From: an uncultured bacterium
GTDB taxonomy: Bacteria > Bacillota > Clostridia > Lachnospirales > Lachnospiraceae
Direction of reading: 5' to 3'
Assembly (NCBI GenBank): GCA_905215625.1
Contig: CAJMQQ010000019.1
Coordinates: forward strand, 1-40,486
Length of the DNA: 40,486 nucleotides
The notes beneath the pieces were generated by a model that worked only from the letters and a program-made list of their open reading frames with translations, was not told the DNA's origin and did no database searches. The translations under genes and the position numbers were made by a program. Below are positions 32,094-40,296 of the stretch, piece by piece; the first letter of the stretch is position 1; each line of letters opens with the position of its first letter.

Positions 32094-34079
32094 ATGACAC
32101 AGAAAATCAAAAAACCATATTACATTACAACTGCAATTGCATATACGTCAGGCAAACCTCATATCGGCAATACCTATGAGGCAGTTTTAGCAGATGCTAT
32201 TGCCCGTTATAAGAGAGAACAGGGCTATGACGTGTTTTTCCAGACTGGTACAGACGAACATGGCCAGAAGATTGAGTTAAAGGCACAGGATGCAGGCGTA
32301 ACTCCAAAAGAATTTGTAGATGGAGTTTCTTCAGAGATCCGCAATATCTGGGATATGATGAACACCTCTTATGATAAGTTCATCCGTACAACCGATGAAT
32401 ACCACGAGGCCCAGGTTCAGAAAATTTTTAAAAAGCTGTATGATCAGGGAGACATTTACAAAGGATATTATGAGGGACTTTACTGCACTCCATGTGAATC
32501 CTTCTTTACCGAATCCCAGTTAGTAGACGGCAAATGTCCGGACTGCGGACGGGAAGTCCAGCCGGCAAAAGAAGAAGCTTATTTCTTTAAAATGAGCAAA
32601 TATGCCCAGAGATTAATTGACTATATCAATGAGCATCCAGACTTTATTCAGCCGGTATCCCGCAAAAACGAGATGATGAATAACTTCCTTCTTCCGGGAC
32701 TTCAGGATCTGTGTGTTTCCAGAACTTCCTTTACCTGGGGCATTCCGGTCAGCTTTGATCCAAAGCACGTAACCTATGTATGGCTGGATGCGCTGACCAA
32801 CTATATTACCGGTATTGGCTATGACTGCGACGGAGAAAGCAGTGAACAGTTCAATAAGCTGTGGCCTGCAGACCTGCATCTGATCGGAAAAGACATTATC
32901 CGGTTCCATACCATTTACTGGCCAATTTTCCTGATGGCTCTGGATCTTCCGCTGCCAAAACAGGTATTTGGACATCCATGGCTGCTGCAGGGCGATGGTA
33001 AAATGAGCAAATCCAAAGGAAACGTTCTTTACGCAGATACCCTGGTAGACTTTTTCGGCGTAGATGCAGTCCGTTACTTTGTTCTCCATGAAATGCCATT
33101 CGATAACGACGGCGTGATTTCCTGGGAACTGATGGTAGAGCGGTTAAATTCTGACCTGGCAAATATTTTAGGAAACCTGGTAAACCGTACCATTTCCATG
33201 AGCAATAAGTATTTCGGCGGAGTGGTAACTTCTACCGGAGCAGCAGAAGAAGTAGACGAGGATTTAAAGGCAACCGTTCTGGAGGCAGTCAAGAAGGCAG
33301 ACGCAAAGATGGAACAGCTGCGGGTTGCAGATGCGATTACGGAAACATTTGGCATTTTCCGCCGCTGCAACAAATACATTGACGAGACAATGCCATGGAG
33401 TCTGGCTAAGGACGAAACAAAGAAGGAACGTTTGGAAGAAGTTCTTTACAACCTGGCAGAGGCCATTACCATTGGTGCATCCCTGCTGGCATCCTTTATG
33501 CCAGATACTTCTGCAAAGATTTTGGCTCAGTTAAATACAGAAAAACGGAGTTTAGAGGAAATGGACAGCTTTGGCAAGTACCCATCCGGCAATAAAGTAA
33601 CAGAGAAGCCGGAGATCCTGTTTGCCCGTATGGATCTGAAAGAAGTTATGGAAAAGGTAGAGGCAATGCAGGCAGAAGCTGCAAAAGCCAATGCCGCAGA
33701 AGGCGAAGCAGAGGACAAGGAACCAGAAGCAGTTATTGATTTAGAGGCAAAGCCAGAAATCACCTATGATGATTTTGAAAAGCTGCAGTTCCAGGTAGGT
33801 GAGATTATTGCCTGTGAAGCAGTAAAGAAGTCCAAAAAACTTCTGTGCAGCCAGGTTAAGGTCGGCTCCCAGGTACGTCAGATTGTAAGCGGAATCAAGG
33901 CTCATTATACTCCGGAAGAAATGGTTGGCAAAAAGGTAATGGTTGTTACCAACTTAAAGCCGGCAACTCTGGCTGGAGTAAAATCCGAAGGTATGCTGCT
34001 GTGTGCAGAAGATGCAGAAGGCAATCTGGCTTTGATGAAGCCGGAGAAGGATATGCCGGCAGGAGCAGAGATCTGCTAA
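32094..34079 (+). CDS. metG: Methionyl-tRNA synthetase
   Basis: A 661-residue class Ia aminoacyl-tRNA synthetase that charges tRNA-Met. The HIGN signature is at residues 23-26, a zinc knuckle CTPC...CPDC at ~130-150, and KMSKS at ~303-307. After the anticodon-binding domain comes an Ala/Glu-rich linker (~520-550) and a C-terminal tRNA-binding OB fold (about 555-661: VGEIIACEAVKKSKKLLCSQV...) that mediates dimerisation. It is expressed from the T-box leader and followed by its own terminator. AAGGGAGG precedes ATG 32094. Confidence 0.97.
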   Translation: MTQKIKKPYYITTAIAYTSGKPHIGNTYEAVLADAIARYKREQGYDVFFQTGTDEHGQKIELKAQDAGVTPKEFVDGVSSEIRNIWDMMNTSYDKFIRTTDEYHEAQVQKIFKKLYDQGDIYKGYYEGLYCTPCESFFTESQLVDGKCPDCGREVQPAKEEAYFFKMSKYAQRLIDYINEHPDFIQPVSRKNEMMNNFLLPGLQDLCVSRTSFTWGIPVSFDPKHVTYVWLDALTNYITGIGYDCDGESSEQFNKLWPADLHLIGKDIIRFHTIYWPIFLMALDLPLPKQVFGHPWLLQGDGKMSKSKGNVLYADTLVDFFGVDAVRYFVLHEMPFDNDGVISWELMVERLNSDLANILGNLVNRTISMSNKYFGGVVTSTGAAEEVDEDLKATVLEAVKKADAKMEQLRVADAITETFGIFRRCNKYIDETMPWSLAKDETKKERLEEVLYNLAEAITIGASLLASFMPDTSAKILAQLNTEKRSLEEMDSFGKYPSGNKVTEKPEILFARMDLKEVMEKVEAMQAEAAKANAAEGEAEDKEPEAVIDLEAKPEITYDDFEKLQFQVGEIIACEAVKKSKKLLCSQVKVGSQVRQIVSGIKAHYTPEEMVGKKVMVVTNLKPATLAGVKSEGMLLCAEDAEGNLALMKPEKDMPAGAEIC

Positions 34080-34101
34080 AACCATTTAATAGAAAACGAA
34101 C

Positions 34102-34145
34102 AACGGCGCTGTACTGCTCTGATGGGGCAGGCGGCGCTGTTTTTT
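34102..34145 (+). terminator. Terminator of metG
   Basis: AACGGCGCTG (34102-34111) pairs with CGGCGCTGTT (34132-34141) with two wobbles, and inside it CTGCTC pairs with GGGCAG, giving a long stem that ends in TTTTTT. Confidence 0.8.
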
Positions 34146-34151
34146 GGCTCC

Positions 34152-34180
34152 TTGCATTTTTACGGGTTCTGGGGTATAGT
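34152..34180 (+). promoter_or_regulatory. Promoter of the second TraX-like gene
   Basis: TTGCAT (34152-34157), 17 bases, TATAGT (34175-34180), just after the metG terminator and 43 bases before ATG 34223. Confidence 0.65.
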
Positions 34181-34222
34181 AGTGAAAAATACCAGTGTTT
34201 TCCAGAAAGGTGGGGCCTGCAT

Positions 34223-35047
34223 ATGAGAAGAAGAGGAAGTTACCATAGACGCCGCGGAAGAAGAAAAGGGGCCGGTATCTGGACCGGTAATTTTCTGAAA
34301 ATGATTGCAGTTCTTGCGATGATATTGGATCATTTTGCAGCAGCAGTCATGGAACAGGGAATTCTTGCGGCCTGCAATGGCGATCCGGACAAAATCAGGC
34401 TCTTTTTTGACTCAGAGGCAGGCGCTCACTTTTTGATTGCAGACAGGATTTTAAGAGGGGCTGGAAGAATCGCTTTTCCGATTATCTGCTTCCTTTTAGC
34501 AGAGGGCTTTTTTCACACCAGAAACCGGAAACAGTATCTGCTGCGGATAGGAGTTTGCACAGTGGTTTCCGAAGTGTTCTTTGATCTGGCCATCTATGAT
34601 TCCTGGTTTTATATCGGTTATCAAAATGCAGGATTTACGCTGTTTTTAGCGCTTCTTGTGCTTATGGGAATGCAGCATTTCCGCCGCAGTCCTGCTATGC
34701 AGATTTTGTGTATTGCGGCAGGAAGCGGCGTAAGCTGGCTTATCCGCAGCGATTATTGTATTGTCGGCATTATCCTTCCAGCAGTATTTTACTGGTTTGT
34801 CAATGAACCGGTATTCCAGCTTATAATCGGAGCCATTGTATCAGCGGCAGAGAGTGTCCGCTTTTTTGGATCAGCGGCACTGGCGTATCTTCCTATCATG
34901 TTGTATAATGGAAAACGGGGTTATTGGCATTTAAAATATTTTTTCTATGTTCTTTACCCGATTCAGTTTCTGGCGCTGTATCTGCTCCGTGAGGCGCTGA
35001 TTCGCGGAGAATGGCTGAATCGCCTGGTTTTACAGGCAATACATTAA
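34223..35047 (+). CDS. TraX-family membrane protein, copy 2
   Basis: A 274-residue polytopic membrane protein. I start at ATG 34223, which has AGGTGGGG about 8 bases upstream and lies after a promoter; the longer frame back to 34001 runs into metG and its terminator. The N-terminus is arginine-rich (RRRGSYHRRRGRRK), cytoplasmic by the positive-inside rule, then the TraX pattern follows: FLKMIAVLAMILDHFAAAV, GRIAFPIICFLLAEGFFHT, and YNGKRGYWHLKYFFYVLYP. It is a paralogue of the gene at 26244. The role is unknown; in F plasmid TraX acetylates pilin. The next gene follows closely, so it may lead a traX-tatD-rsmA unit. Confidence 0.85.
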   Translation: MRRRGSYHRRRGRRKGAGIWTGNFLKMIAVLAMILDHFAAAVMEQGILAACNGDPDKIRLFFDSEAGAHFLIADRILRGAGRIAFPIICFLLAEGFFHTRNRKQYLLRIGVCTVVSEVFFDLAIYDSWFYIGYQNAGFTLFLALLVLMGMQHFRRSPAMQILCIAAGSGVSWLIRSDYCIVGIILPAVFYWFVNEPVFQLIIGAIVSAAESVRFFGSAALAYLPIMLYNGKRGYWHLKYFFYVLYPIQFLALYLLREALIRGEWLNRLVLQAIH

Positions 35048-35067
35048 AAGAGGAGTTTTTTGACAAG

Positions 35068-35838
35068 ATGATATTTGACACACATACCCACTATAATGAC
35101 CAGGCGTTTGAAGAAGACAGAAAAGAGTTAATTGAAAGCCTTCCCCTCAATGGAATCGGACTGGCAGTTAATGTGGGAGCAGATTTAGAATCCACGTCGG
35201 CTTCTATACAACTGGCAGAAACCTATTCTCATATGTATGCGTCTGCCGGAGTCCATCCCAGCGATACTGGAGAATTAAAAGAGGAAAACTTTGTATGGCT
35301 GAAAAATCAGACCAGACATAAAAAAGTAGTAGCAGTAGGAGAAATCGGACTGGATTACTACTGGGATGAGCCGGAACGCAGCGTTCAGAAATTATGGTTT
35401 GAACGTCAGATAGAGCTTGCAAGGGAGACGAAGCTTCCGGTTATTATCCACAGCCGCGATGCGGCGAAAGATACCCTGGATATGATGAAGGGCCTTCACG
35501 CAGAAGAAATTGGCGGCGTCATCCACTGTTTTTCCTATGGAACGGAGCTTGCAAGAGAGTTTTTAAATATGGGATTTTATCTGGGAATTGGCGGTGTACT
35601 GACTTTTAAAAATGCAAAAAAACTGAAAGAAGTGGCAGAATACGCACCGATAGACCGGATTGTCTTAGAAACCGACTGCCCTTATATGGCGCCGGTGCCC
35701 AACAGGGGAAAACGTAATTCTTCCCTGAATTTGCCTTATGTGGCAGAAGAACTGGCGGCAATCAAGGGATTAAGCAGGGAAAAAGTGGAAGAGATCACCT
35801 TTGAAAACGGTCTGAAGCTGTATCGGATTAACAAATAG
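35068..35838 (+). CDS. tatD: TatD-family metal-dependent DNase
   Basis: A 256-residue TIM-barrel hydrolase of the TatD/YcfH family (3'-5' exonuclease or deoxyribonuclease). Metal ligands sit in the opening DTHTHYND (His6, His8), then GEIGLDYYWD, the HSRDA and HCFSYG motifs and ETDCPYMAP near the end. I start at ATG 35068 (MIFDTHTH), where family members begin; the frame extends upstream into the TraX-like gene. AGGAG lies 12 bases upstream, a rather wide gap. It precedes rsmA, the usual Firmicute neighbourhood (metG-tatD-rsmA). Confidence 0.92.
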   Translation: MIFDTHTHYNDQAFEEDRKELIESLPLNGIGLAVNVGADLESTSASIQLAETYSHMYASAGVHPSDTGELKEENFVWLKNQTRHKKVVAVGEIGLDYYWDEPERSVQKLWFERQIELARETKLPVIIHSRDAAKDTLDMMKGLHAEEIGGVIHCFSYGTELAREFLNMGFYLGIGGVLTFKNAKKLKEVAEYAPIDRIVLETDCPYMAPVPNRGKRNSSLNLPYVAEELAAIKGLSREKVEEITFENGLKLYRINK

Positions 35839-35860
35839 CATTAGGAAAGAAAAGGACTAT

Positions 35861-36733
35861 ATGAAAGAAAAATTAGGAAATCCACAGAAAACCATAGAAG
35901 TTATCCAAAAGTACCAGTTTGCTTTTCAAAAGAAATTCGGACAGAATTTCTTGATTGATGGGCACGTGCTGGAAAAAATCATCAATGCTGCAGGGGTCGG
36001 AAAAGAGGATATGGTTTTAGAAATTGGCCCTGGTATCGGTACGATGACCCAGTATCTGGCAGAGAATGCAGGAAAAGTCGTGGCAGTCGAAATCGACAAA
36101 AACCTGATTCCGATTTTACAGGAAACCTTGTCTGGATATGAAAACGTAACAGTTATCAATGAAGATATTTTAAAGGTTGATATTAAGGCGCTGGCAGAAG
36201 AATATAATCAGGGACGTCCTATTAAGGTCGTTGCCAATCTGCCGTATTATATTACGACGCCGATTATTATGGGATTATTTGAAAGCGGCGTTCCCATTGA
36301 CAATATTACGGTAATGGTTCAGAAAGAGGTGGCAGATCGGATGCAGTCTGGACCTGGAACCAAGGATTACGGCGCCCTGTCTCTGGCAGTCCAGTATTAT
36401 GCCAAACCGTATATTGTGGCAAATGTACCGCCAAACTGCTTTATTCCAAGACCAAATGTAGGTTCTGCTGTGATTCGCCTGACCAGGCATGAAGAGCCGC
36501 CGGTAAAGGTAACCGATCCGGCTTTGATGTTTGATTTGATTCGGGCTTCTTTTAACCAGAGAAGAAAAACACTTCAGAATGGCCTGAATAATGCCCAGAA
36601 TTTAAACTTTACCAAAGAACAGATTGGCGCAGCCATCGAAAGTATGGGATTGTCTGCAACCGTCCGGGGAGAGGCCCTGACGCTGGAGCAGTTTGCAGGA
36701 CTGGCCAATTATTTTACAGAAAACTGCAGATAA
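35861..36733 (+). CDS. rsmA: 16S rRNA (A1518/A1519-N6)-dimethyltransferase
   Basis: A 290-residue SAM methyltransferase (KsgA) that dimethylates two adenines in the 3' hairpin of 16S rRNA and checks small-subunit assembly. The KKFGQNFLID start block (24-33), SAM-binding EIGPGIGTMT (54-63), NLPYYI (126-131) and the C-terminal FNQRRKTLQNGL block are all present and correctly placed. AGGAAAG precedes ATG 35861. It ends the metG-traX-tatD-rsmA stretch and is followed by a terminator. Confidence 0.97.
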   Translation: MKEKLGNPQKTIEVIQKYQFAFQKKFGQNFLIDGHVLEKIINAAGVGKEDMVLEIGPGIGTMTQYLAENAGKVVAVEIDKNLIPILQETLSGYENVTVINEDILKVDIKALAEEYNQGRPIKVVANLPYYITTPIIMGLFESGVPIDNITVMVQKEVADRMQSGPGTKDYGALSLAVQYYAKPYIVANVPPNCFIPRPNVGSAVIRLTRHEEPPVKVTDPALMFDLIRASFNQRRKTLQNGLNNAQNLNFTKEQIGAAIESMGLSATVRGEALTLEQFAGLANYFTENCR

Positions 36734-36747
36734 CAGATAGTGGATAG

Positions 36748-36780
36748 AAAAAGGCAGCCTGGATGACAGACCGCCTTTTT
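36748..36780. terminator. Terminator between rsmA and nagB
   Basis: AGGC-A-GCCTG pairs with CAGAC-C-GCCT (about 36752-36776) with a six-run of T after it. The A-run on the left lets it also close the convergent nagB transcript. Confidence 0.8.
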
Positions 36781-36788
36781 TGCAGTTA

Positions 36789-37514
36789 TTAGAATTTAGA
36801 CATTGCAGCTTCGTCAGCAATCAGGATAACATCCGGATGGAACTGAAGAATAGATGCAGGAACCTGAGGGGTAACTGGGCCGTTTACAACCTGATATAAA
36901 ATATCAGCCTTGTCAGCACCGGAAACCAGAATCAGGATTTTCTTTGCTTTCATAATGGTTCCGCAGCCCATGGTGTAAGCCTGTCTCGGAACATCATCAA
37001 TAGAAGCGAAGAAACGTTTATTTGCTTCAATGGTCATTTCGGTTAAATCTACGCAGTGAGTAGTCTGTTCGAAGTGGTCGCAAGGCTCGTTAAAGCCGAT
37101 ATGTCCGTCATGTCCAAGACCTAAAAGCTGTAAATCCACGCCTCCTAAGTCTTCGATGACTTTCTCATAACGGGCGCATTCTGCAGCAGCATCGATGTTG
37201 GTGCCATCCGGAATATTGGTGTTGGCAGGATCGATGTTTACGTGCTGGAACAGATTGTGATTCATAAAGTAGTAATAACTCTGGTCATTGTCCTTTGTAA
37301 GACCGCGATACTCGTCCAGGTTAGCAGATTTAATCTGAGAAAAATCCAGATCGCCGGCATTGTAGGCAGCAACCAAATTTTTGTAAGTGCCAATAGGCGT
37401 AGAACCGGTAGCAAGACCAAGAACGCTGTCTGGTTTTGCAATGATCTGTGCAGCAATGACAGCGGCTGCCTTACGGCTCATTTCTTCGTAGTCCCTTACT
37501 TTGTAGATCTTCAT
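36789..37514 (-). CDS. nagB: Glucosamine-6-phosphate deaminase
   Basis: A 241-residue enzyme that converts glucosamine-6-phosphate to fructose-6-phosphate and ammonia, linking amino-sugar use to glycolysis. Phosphate-binding GLATGSTPIGTY (33-44), the catalytic Asp67 in NLDEYRG and the GHDGHIGFNEP block (134-144) are intact. It is the short, non-allosteric Firmicute type. The gene is monocistronic on the minus strand with GGAGG before the ATG. No nagA or nagE is adjacent. A palindrome just downstream of its promoter suggests repression. Confidence 0.96.
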   Translation of the reverse strand: MKIYKVRDYEEMSRKAAAVIAAQIIAKPDSVLGLATGSTPIGTYKNLVAAYNAGDLDFSQIKSANLDEYRGLTKDNDQSYYYFMNHNLFQHVNIDPANTNIPDGTNIDAAAECARYEKVIEDLGGVDLQLLGLGHDGHIGFNEPCDHFEQTTHCVDLTEMTIEANKRFFASIDDVPRQAYTMGCGTIMKAKKILILVSGADKADILYQVVNGPVTPQVPASILQFHPDVILIADEAAMSKF

Positions 37515-37544
37515 TTCAAGAAACCTCCATTTTCCATAAAATGC

Positions 37545-37561
37545 ATTGCAATAATTACAAT
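37545..37561. promoter_or_regulatory. Candidate operator of nagB
   Basis: ATTGCAAT-A-ATTACAAT is an inverted repeat matching in 7 of 8 positions. It covers the expected nagB transcript start. The regulator is unknown; the sequence does not look like the published Bacillus NagR site. Confidence 0.5.
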
Positions 37562-37570
37562 ATTACTTAT

Positions 37571-37599
37571 AGAATATCATTTTCATAGCATAGTTTCAA
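37571..37599 (-). promoter_or_regulatory. Promoter of nagB
   Basis: On the minus strand TTGAAA (37594-37599), 17 bases, TATTCT (37571-37576), about 57 bases before the ATG. Confidence 0.65.
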
Positions 37600-37635
37600 T
37601 GGGTATTTGCATAAACATAGACTAGAGGTGATGGT

Positions 37636-38661
37636 ATGTCTAATTATAGGAGACTCATTTCATATATTTATGAATATGAAGGGAAAACAAAAGGGAGAAA
37701 CGTGGGATTTGCAAAGCTGGAAGCAAGAAGCGGGCAGTGCAAAATCAGCGTCAATGTGAAACGGATTTTTACAAATGGAGATGCAGGAGTTTATCTGCTT
37801 TCCTCCACAGGAGAGATTTTACTAGGAAAATTGTTTCTGAGAGGAGGAAATGGGGAGTTCCGGACAACGGTACAAGTGGAAAACGTAGAAGGAAGCGGCT
37901 GCGAAATGGATGTCTGTTATGGCCTTTCGATTCACGATCCAAACGATGACTGGCGTACTTACCGGACAATCTGGGAAGACGAAGTCACCTGCGCAGCGGA
38001 GATTGAATTGTCTAAGGCAGCTCCGGAAGAAAAACCAGAAGTGATGGAAACTGCAGAAAAAGCGGTAACAGAGATGGAAGAAGAACTTGCCAGGGAAGAA
38101 GGGGCAGATAAGACGCTTGCAGCCGATACCCCAGATCTTCCAAAGGCCCAGACGATTTCTACAGGAGTAGGAGAATGGAAAGGGATTGGGGTCAGCAAAG
38201 AGGAAGGGCAGCAGCCCTATATTCCGCAGGCAGGGGATCAAAGGGAACTGGAACAGTTGGATTTAGCGGAAGAACCGGAAGAAGCTCCAGAACAAATCTG
38301 GGATCGGCTTGAAAAAATGTATCCCAAAATTCCAGCGTTTGACAGCGAACATGGATGCGTGATTCTGTCAATTAAACCCCAGGATATTGGACTTTTGCCA
38401 AGAGAAGTGTGGGTATATGGAAATAACAGTTTTCTTCTTCATTGCTATTATAATTACCGGTATCTGATTCTGGCCCGTCTGGAAAATCCCAGAGGGAATC
38501 CAAGATACCTTCTTGGCATTCCGGGCCATTATTACAGCAATGAAAAATATATGGCCGATATGTTTGGGTTCCCCCATTTTGTGCTGTCAAAAAAACAGCC
38601 GTCTGGAGACGGCCGCTTTGGGTATTGGTACACAGATATCCGTTTTTCCGCATCTCATTAG
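37636..38661 (+). CDS. Protein of unknown function (DUF6128-like, two conserved ends with acidic linker)
   Basis: A 341-residue protein without signal peptide or membrane segment. The N-terminal ~115 residues form a beta-rich unit (VGFAKLEARSGQCKISVNV..., GVYLLS, LGKLFLRGGNGEF). A Glu/Ala-rich, low-complexity linker (about 125-225) follows, then a conserved C-terminal domain from YPKIPAFD to the end, with IKPQDIGLLPREVWVYGNNSF and LGIPGHYYSNE. The C-terminus resembles what I recall as DUF6128 of Lachnospiraceae; I could not check this. AGAGGTG precedes ATG 37636. Function unknown. Confidence 0.75.
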   Translation: MSNYRRLISYIYEYEGKTKGRNVGFAKLEARSGQCKISVNVKRIFTNGDAGVYLLSSTGEILLGKLFLRGGNGEFRTTVQVENVEGSGCEMDVCYGLSIHDPNDDWRTYRTIWEDEVTCAAEIELSKAAPEEKPEVMETAEKAVTEMEEELAREEGADKTLAADTPDLPKAQTISTGVGEWKGIGVSKEEGQQPYIPQAGDQRELEQLDLAEEPEEAPEQIWDRLEKMYPKIPAFDSEHGCVILSIKPQDIGLLPREVWVYGNNSFLLHCYYNYRYLILARLENPRGNPRYLLGIPGHYYSNEKYMADMFGFPHFVLSKKQPSGDGRFGYWYTDIRFSASH

Positions 38662-38683
38662 AACCGTGAATGGAATCGCTGTC

Positions 38684-39379
38684 CTAATAGTCGATTCCCC
38701 TGATAGAAACGCTGCCCACAAAAGGTTTGACAATGTCTGCAAACTCCTGCAGTTCGCCTAGTGAAAAGCTGGTAAATCCAGGCTGGAGGACGTACTCAGA
38801 TTCTTTGAAATTCTGCAGAAAATATTGGGGGCAGCCTTTTATCCAGGGGCCAATCTGCTCAAAATCCCTGGAAGTGTGAAGCCCGTTTACCACTGTAGTG
38901 CGGAATTCATAGGGAATGGTTCCGGACAGGAGAAAAGAGATGCTTTCCTTTACCGGTTCCAGATTCATAGATGGAAGGCCTGCAGCAGCAGCATAGTGGT
39001 CGGAGCCGGCCTTAACATCCATTGCCACATAATCTAATAGTCCGTCTTTTACCAGATTTTTCAGCACATCGGTCTGATATCCATTGGTATCCAGCTTTAC
39101 TAAGAACCCTAGATCTTTTACTTTACAGATAAATTCGGCTAAATCCGGCTGCAGAGTCGGCTCGCCGCCGGTAACGCAGATCCCTTCCAGAATGCCCGTC
39201 CTCTTTTTTAGAAAAGACAACACTTCTTCGTCTGTATAATCCGCTTCTGCATCGAAAGAAATAATTTCGCTATTCTGACAGAAGGGACAGCGGAAATTAC
39301 ACCCTCCGGTGAAGACAGTGGCTGCTACATGGCCTGGAAAGTCTAATAGAGTTGTTTTCTGTAATCCGCAAATTTTCAT
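38684..39379 (-). CDS. Anaerobic ribonucleotide reductase activating protein-like radical SAM enzyme
   Basis: A 231-residue radical-SAM activase. The [4Fe-4S] ligands are Cys27, Cys31 and Cys34 (CNFRCPFC), after the LLDFPGHVAATVFTGG block; GICVTGGEPTLQP, LDTNGYQ and VAMDVKAG are typical of the NrdG2/PflA-like group. It would generate a glycyl radical on an anaerobic ribonucleotide reductase or similar partner; no nrdD or pfl is in the window, so the partner is inferred. I start at ATG 39379, which GGAA precedes at 9 bases, rather than upstream codons. It is divergent from tadA. Confidence 0.85.
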   Translation of the reverse strand: MKICGLQKTTLLDFPGHVAATVFTGGCNFRCPFCQNSEIISFDAEADYTDEEVLSFLKKRTGILEGICVTGGEPTLQPDLAEFICKVKDLGFLVKLDTNGYQTDVLKNLVKDGLLDYVAMDVKAGSDHYAAAAGLPSMNLEPVKESISFLLSGTIPYEFRTTVVNGLHTSRDFEQIGPWIKGCPQYFLQNFKESEYVLQPGFTSFSLGELQEFADIVKPFVGSVSIRGIDY

Positions 39380-39411
39380 AATTATCATTTCCAATCTAAT
39401 TTATTTCGTAG

Positions 39412-39417
39412 TATAAT
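39412..39417 (+). promoter_or_regulatory. Likely -10 of the tadA transcript
   Basis: TATAAT at 39412-39417 lies 53 bases before tadA but has only a poor -35 (TTCCAA, 39389-39394). The same short AT-rich stretch gives TATACT on the minus strand, so it may be a two-way promoter region. A small hairpin CCCGC-TTT-GCGGG (39432-39444) sits in the leader. Confidence 0.4.
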
Positions 39418-39470
39418 AGAGTATAGCATACCCCGCTTTGCGGGTCTAGCAGAAACAACAGGAGAGAGTT

Positions 39471-39953
39471 ATGACTCAGGATGAAAAATATATGAGACAG
39501 GCCATCCGCCAGGCAAAAAAGGCGGAAGTGCTGGGAGAAGTTCCCATTGGCTGTGTGATTGAACATAAAGGAAAGATTATTGCCAGAGGTTACAACCGTC
39601 GTATGACGGATCACAGCGCGCTGGCCCATGCAGAGATTATTGCCATTAAAAAGGCCTGCAAAAAAATAGGCGACTGGCGTCTGGAAGATTGTACGCTGTA
39701 TGTGACATTAGAACCGTGCCCCATGTGTGCTGGAGCGATTGTCCAGGCCAGAATCCCCAGAGTGGTAATGGGCTGCATGAATCCAAAAGCCGGCTGTGCC
39801 GGTTCGGTTCTGGATATGCTTCACGAGGACGGATTCAATCATCAAGCAGAAACAGAAAGCGGCATATTAGGAGAAGAGTGTTCCACGATGATGAAAGCTT
39901 TTTTTAAAAAGCTTCGGGAAAATAAAAATGAAAAGCGGGAGGGAACAACATGA
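39471..39953 (+). CDS. tadA: tRNA-specific adenosine-34 deaminase
   Basis: A 160-residue cytidine-deaminase-fold zinc enzyme that converts A34 to inosine in tRNA-Arg(ACG). The zinc site is complete: His53-Ala-Glu55 (HAE, with the catalytic glutamate) and Cys83/Cys86 in EPCPMCAGA. AGGAGAG precedes ATG 39471. Its stop overlaps the start of the PTS IIB-like gene (ATGA). In many Firmicutes tadA is followed by the SRP RNA and dnaX, and the RNA here supports that order. Confidence 0.95.
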   Translation: MTQDEKYMRQAIRQAKKAEVLGEVPIGCVIEHKGKIIARGYNRRMTDHSALAHAEIIAIKKACKKIGDWRLEDCTLYVTLEPCPMCAGAIVQARIPRVVMGCMNPKAGCAGSVLDMLHEDGFNHQAETESGILGEECSTMMKAFFKKLRENKNEKREGTT

Positions 39954-40258
39954 AGAAGATTTTATTGGTATGTAATGCAGGAATTTCAACTAGTATTTTG
40001 GTGTCAAAAATGAAACGGGCTGCTTCAGACGAGGGGATGGACGTATCGATTGAAGTAAGATCCATGGCTGGGGCAAAAGAAGTGATTGGAGAAATGGACA
40101 TTGTACTTTTAGCGCCCCAGATTGGCTATGAGCAGAAGAATTTAAAAGCAATTTCCGGCGGGATTCCGGTAGAAAAGATTGACATTACGGATTTTGGCCT
40201 GAAAAATGGAGAAAATGTATTAAGAGCCGCCTTGAAAGTACTGGAAAAAGAGGACTGA
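39950..40258 (+). CDS. Orphan PTS lactose/cellobiose-type EIIB protein
   Basis: A 102-residue cytoplasmic phosphotransfer domain of the lactose/cellobiose PTS family. The phosphocysteine is Cys8 in KKILLVCNAGISTS, followed by the typical IIB pattern (SMAGAKEV, DIVLLAPQIGYE). It would take a phosphoryl group from EIIA and give it to a sugar in EIIC. No EIIA or EIIC gene is near. It overlaps tadA by 4 bases, so it is translationally coupled to a tRNA-modification gene, a surprising partnership. It may serve a distant EIIC or be a regulator. Confidence 0.88.
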   Translation: MKKILLVCNAGISTSILVSKMKRAASDEGMDVSIEVRSMAGAKEVIGEMDIVLLAPQIGYEQKNLKAISGGIPVEKIDITDFGLKNGENVLRAALKVLEKED

Positions 40259-40260
40259 CC

Positions 40261-40289
40261 TTGACATTTTTTTAAACTCCATGTATACT
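40261..40289 (+). promoter_or_regulatory. Strong promoter of the SRP RNA gene
   Basis: TTGACA (40261-40266), 17 bases, TATACT (40284-40289). The -35 begins 3 bases after the IIB stop codon. A near-consensus promoter of this kind is normal for an abundant stable RNA. Confidence 0.85.
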
Positions 40290-40296
40290 AAATAAG

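Noticed and set aside
34001..34222. Upstream extension of the second TraX-like frame
   Set aside because: It runs through the metG end and its terminator; the ATG at 34223 has its own ribosome site and promoter.
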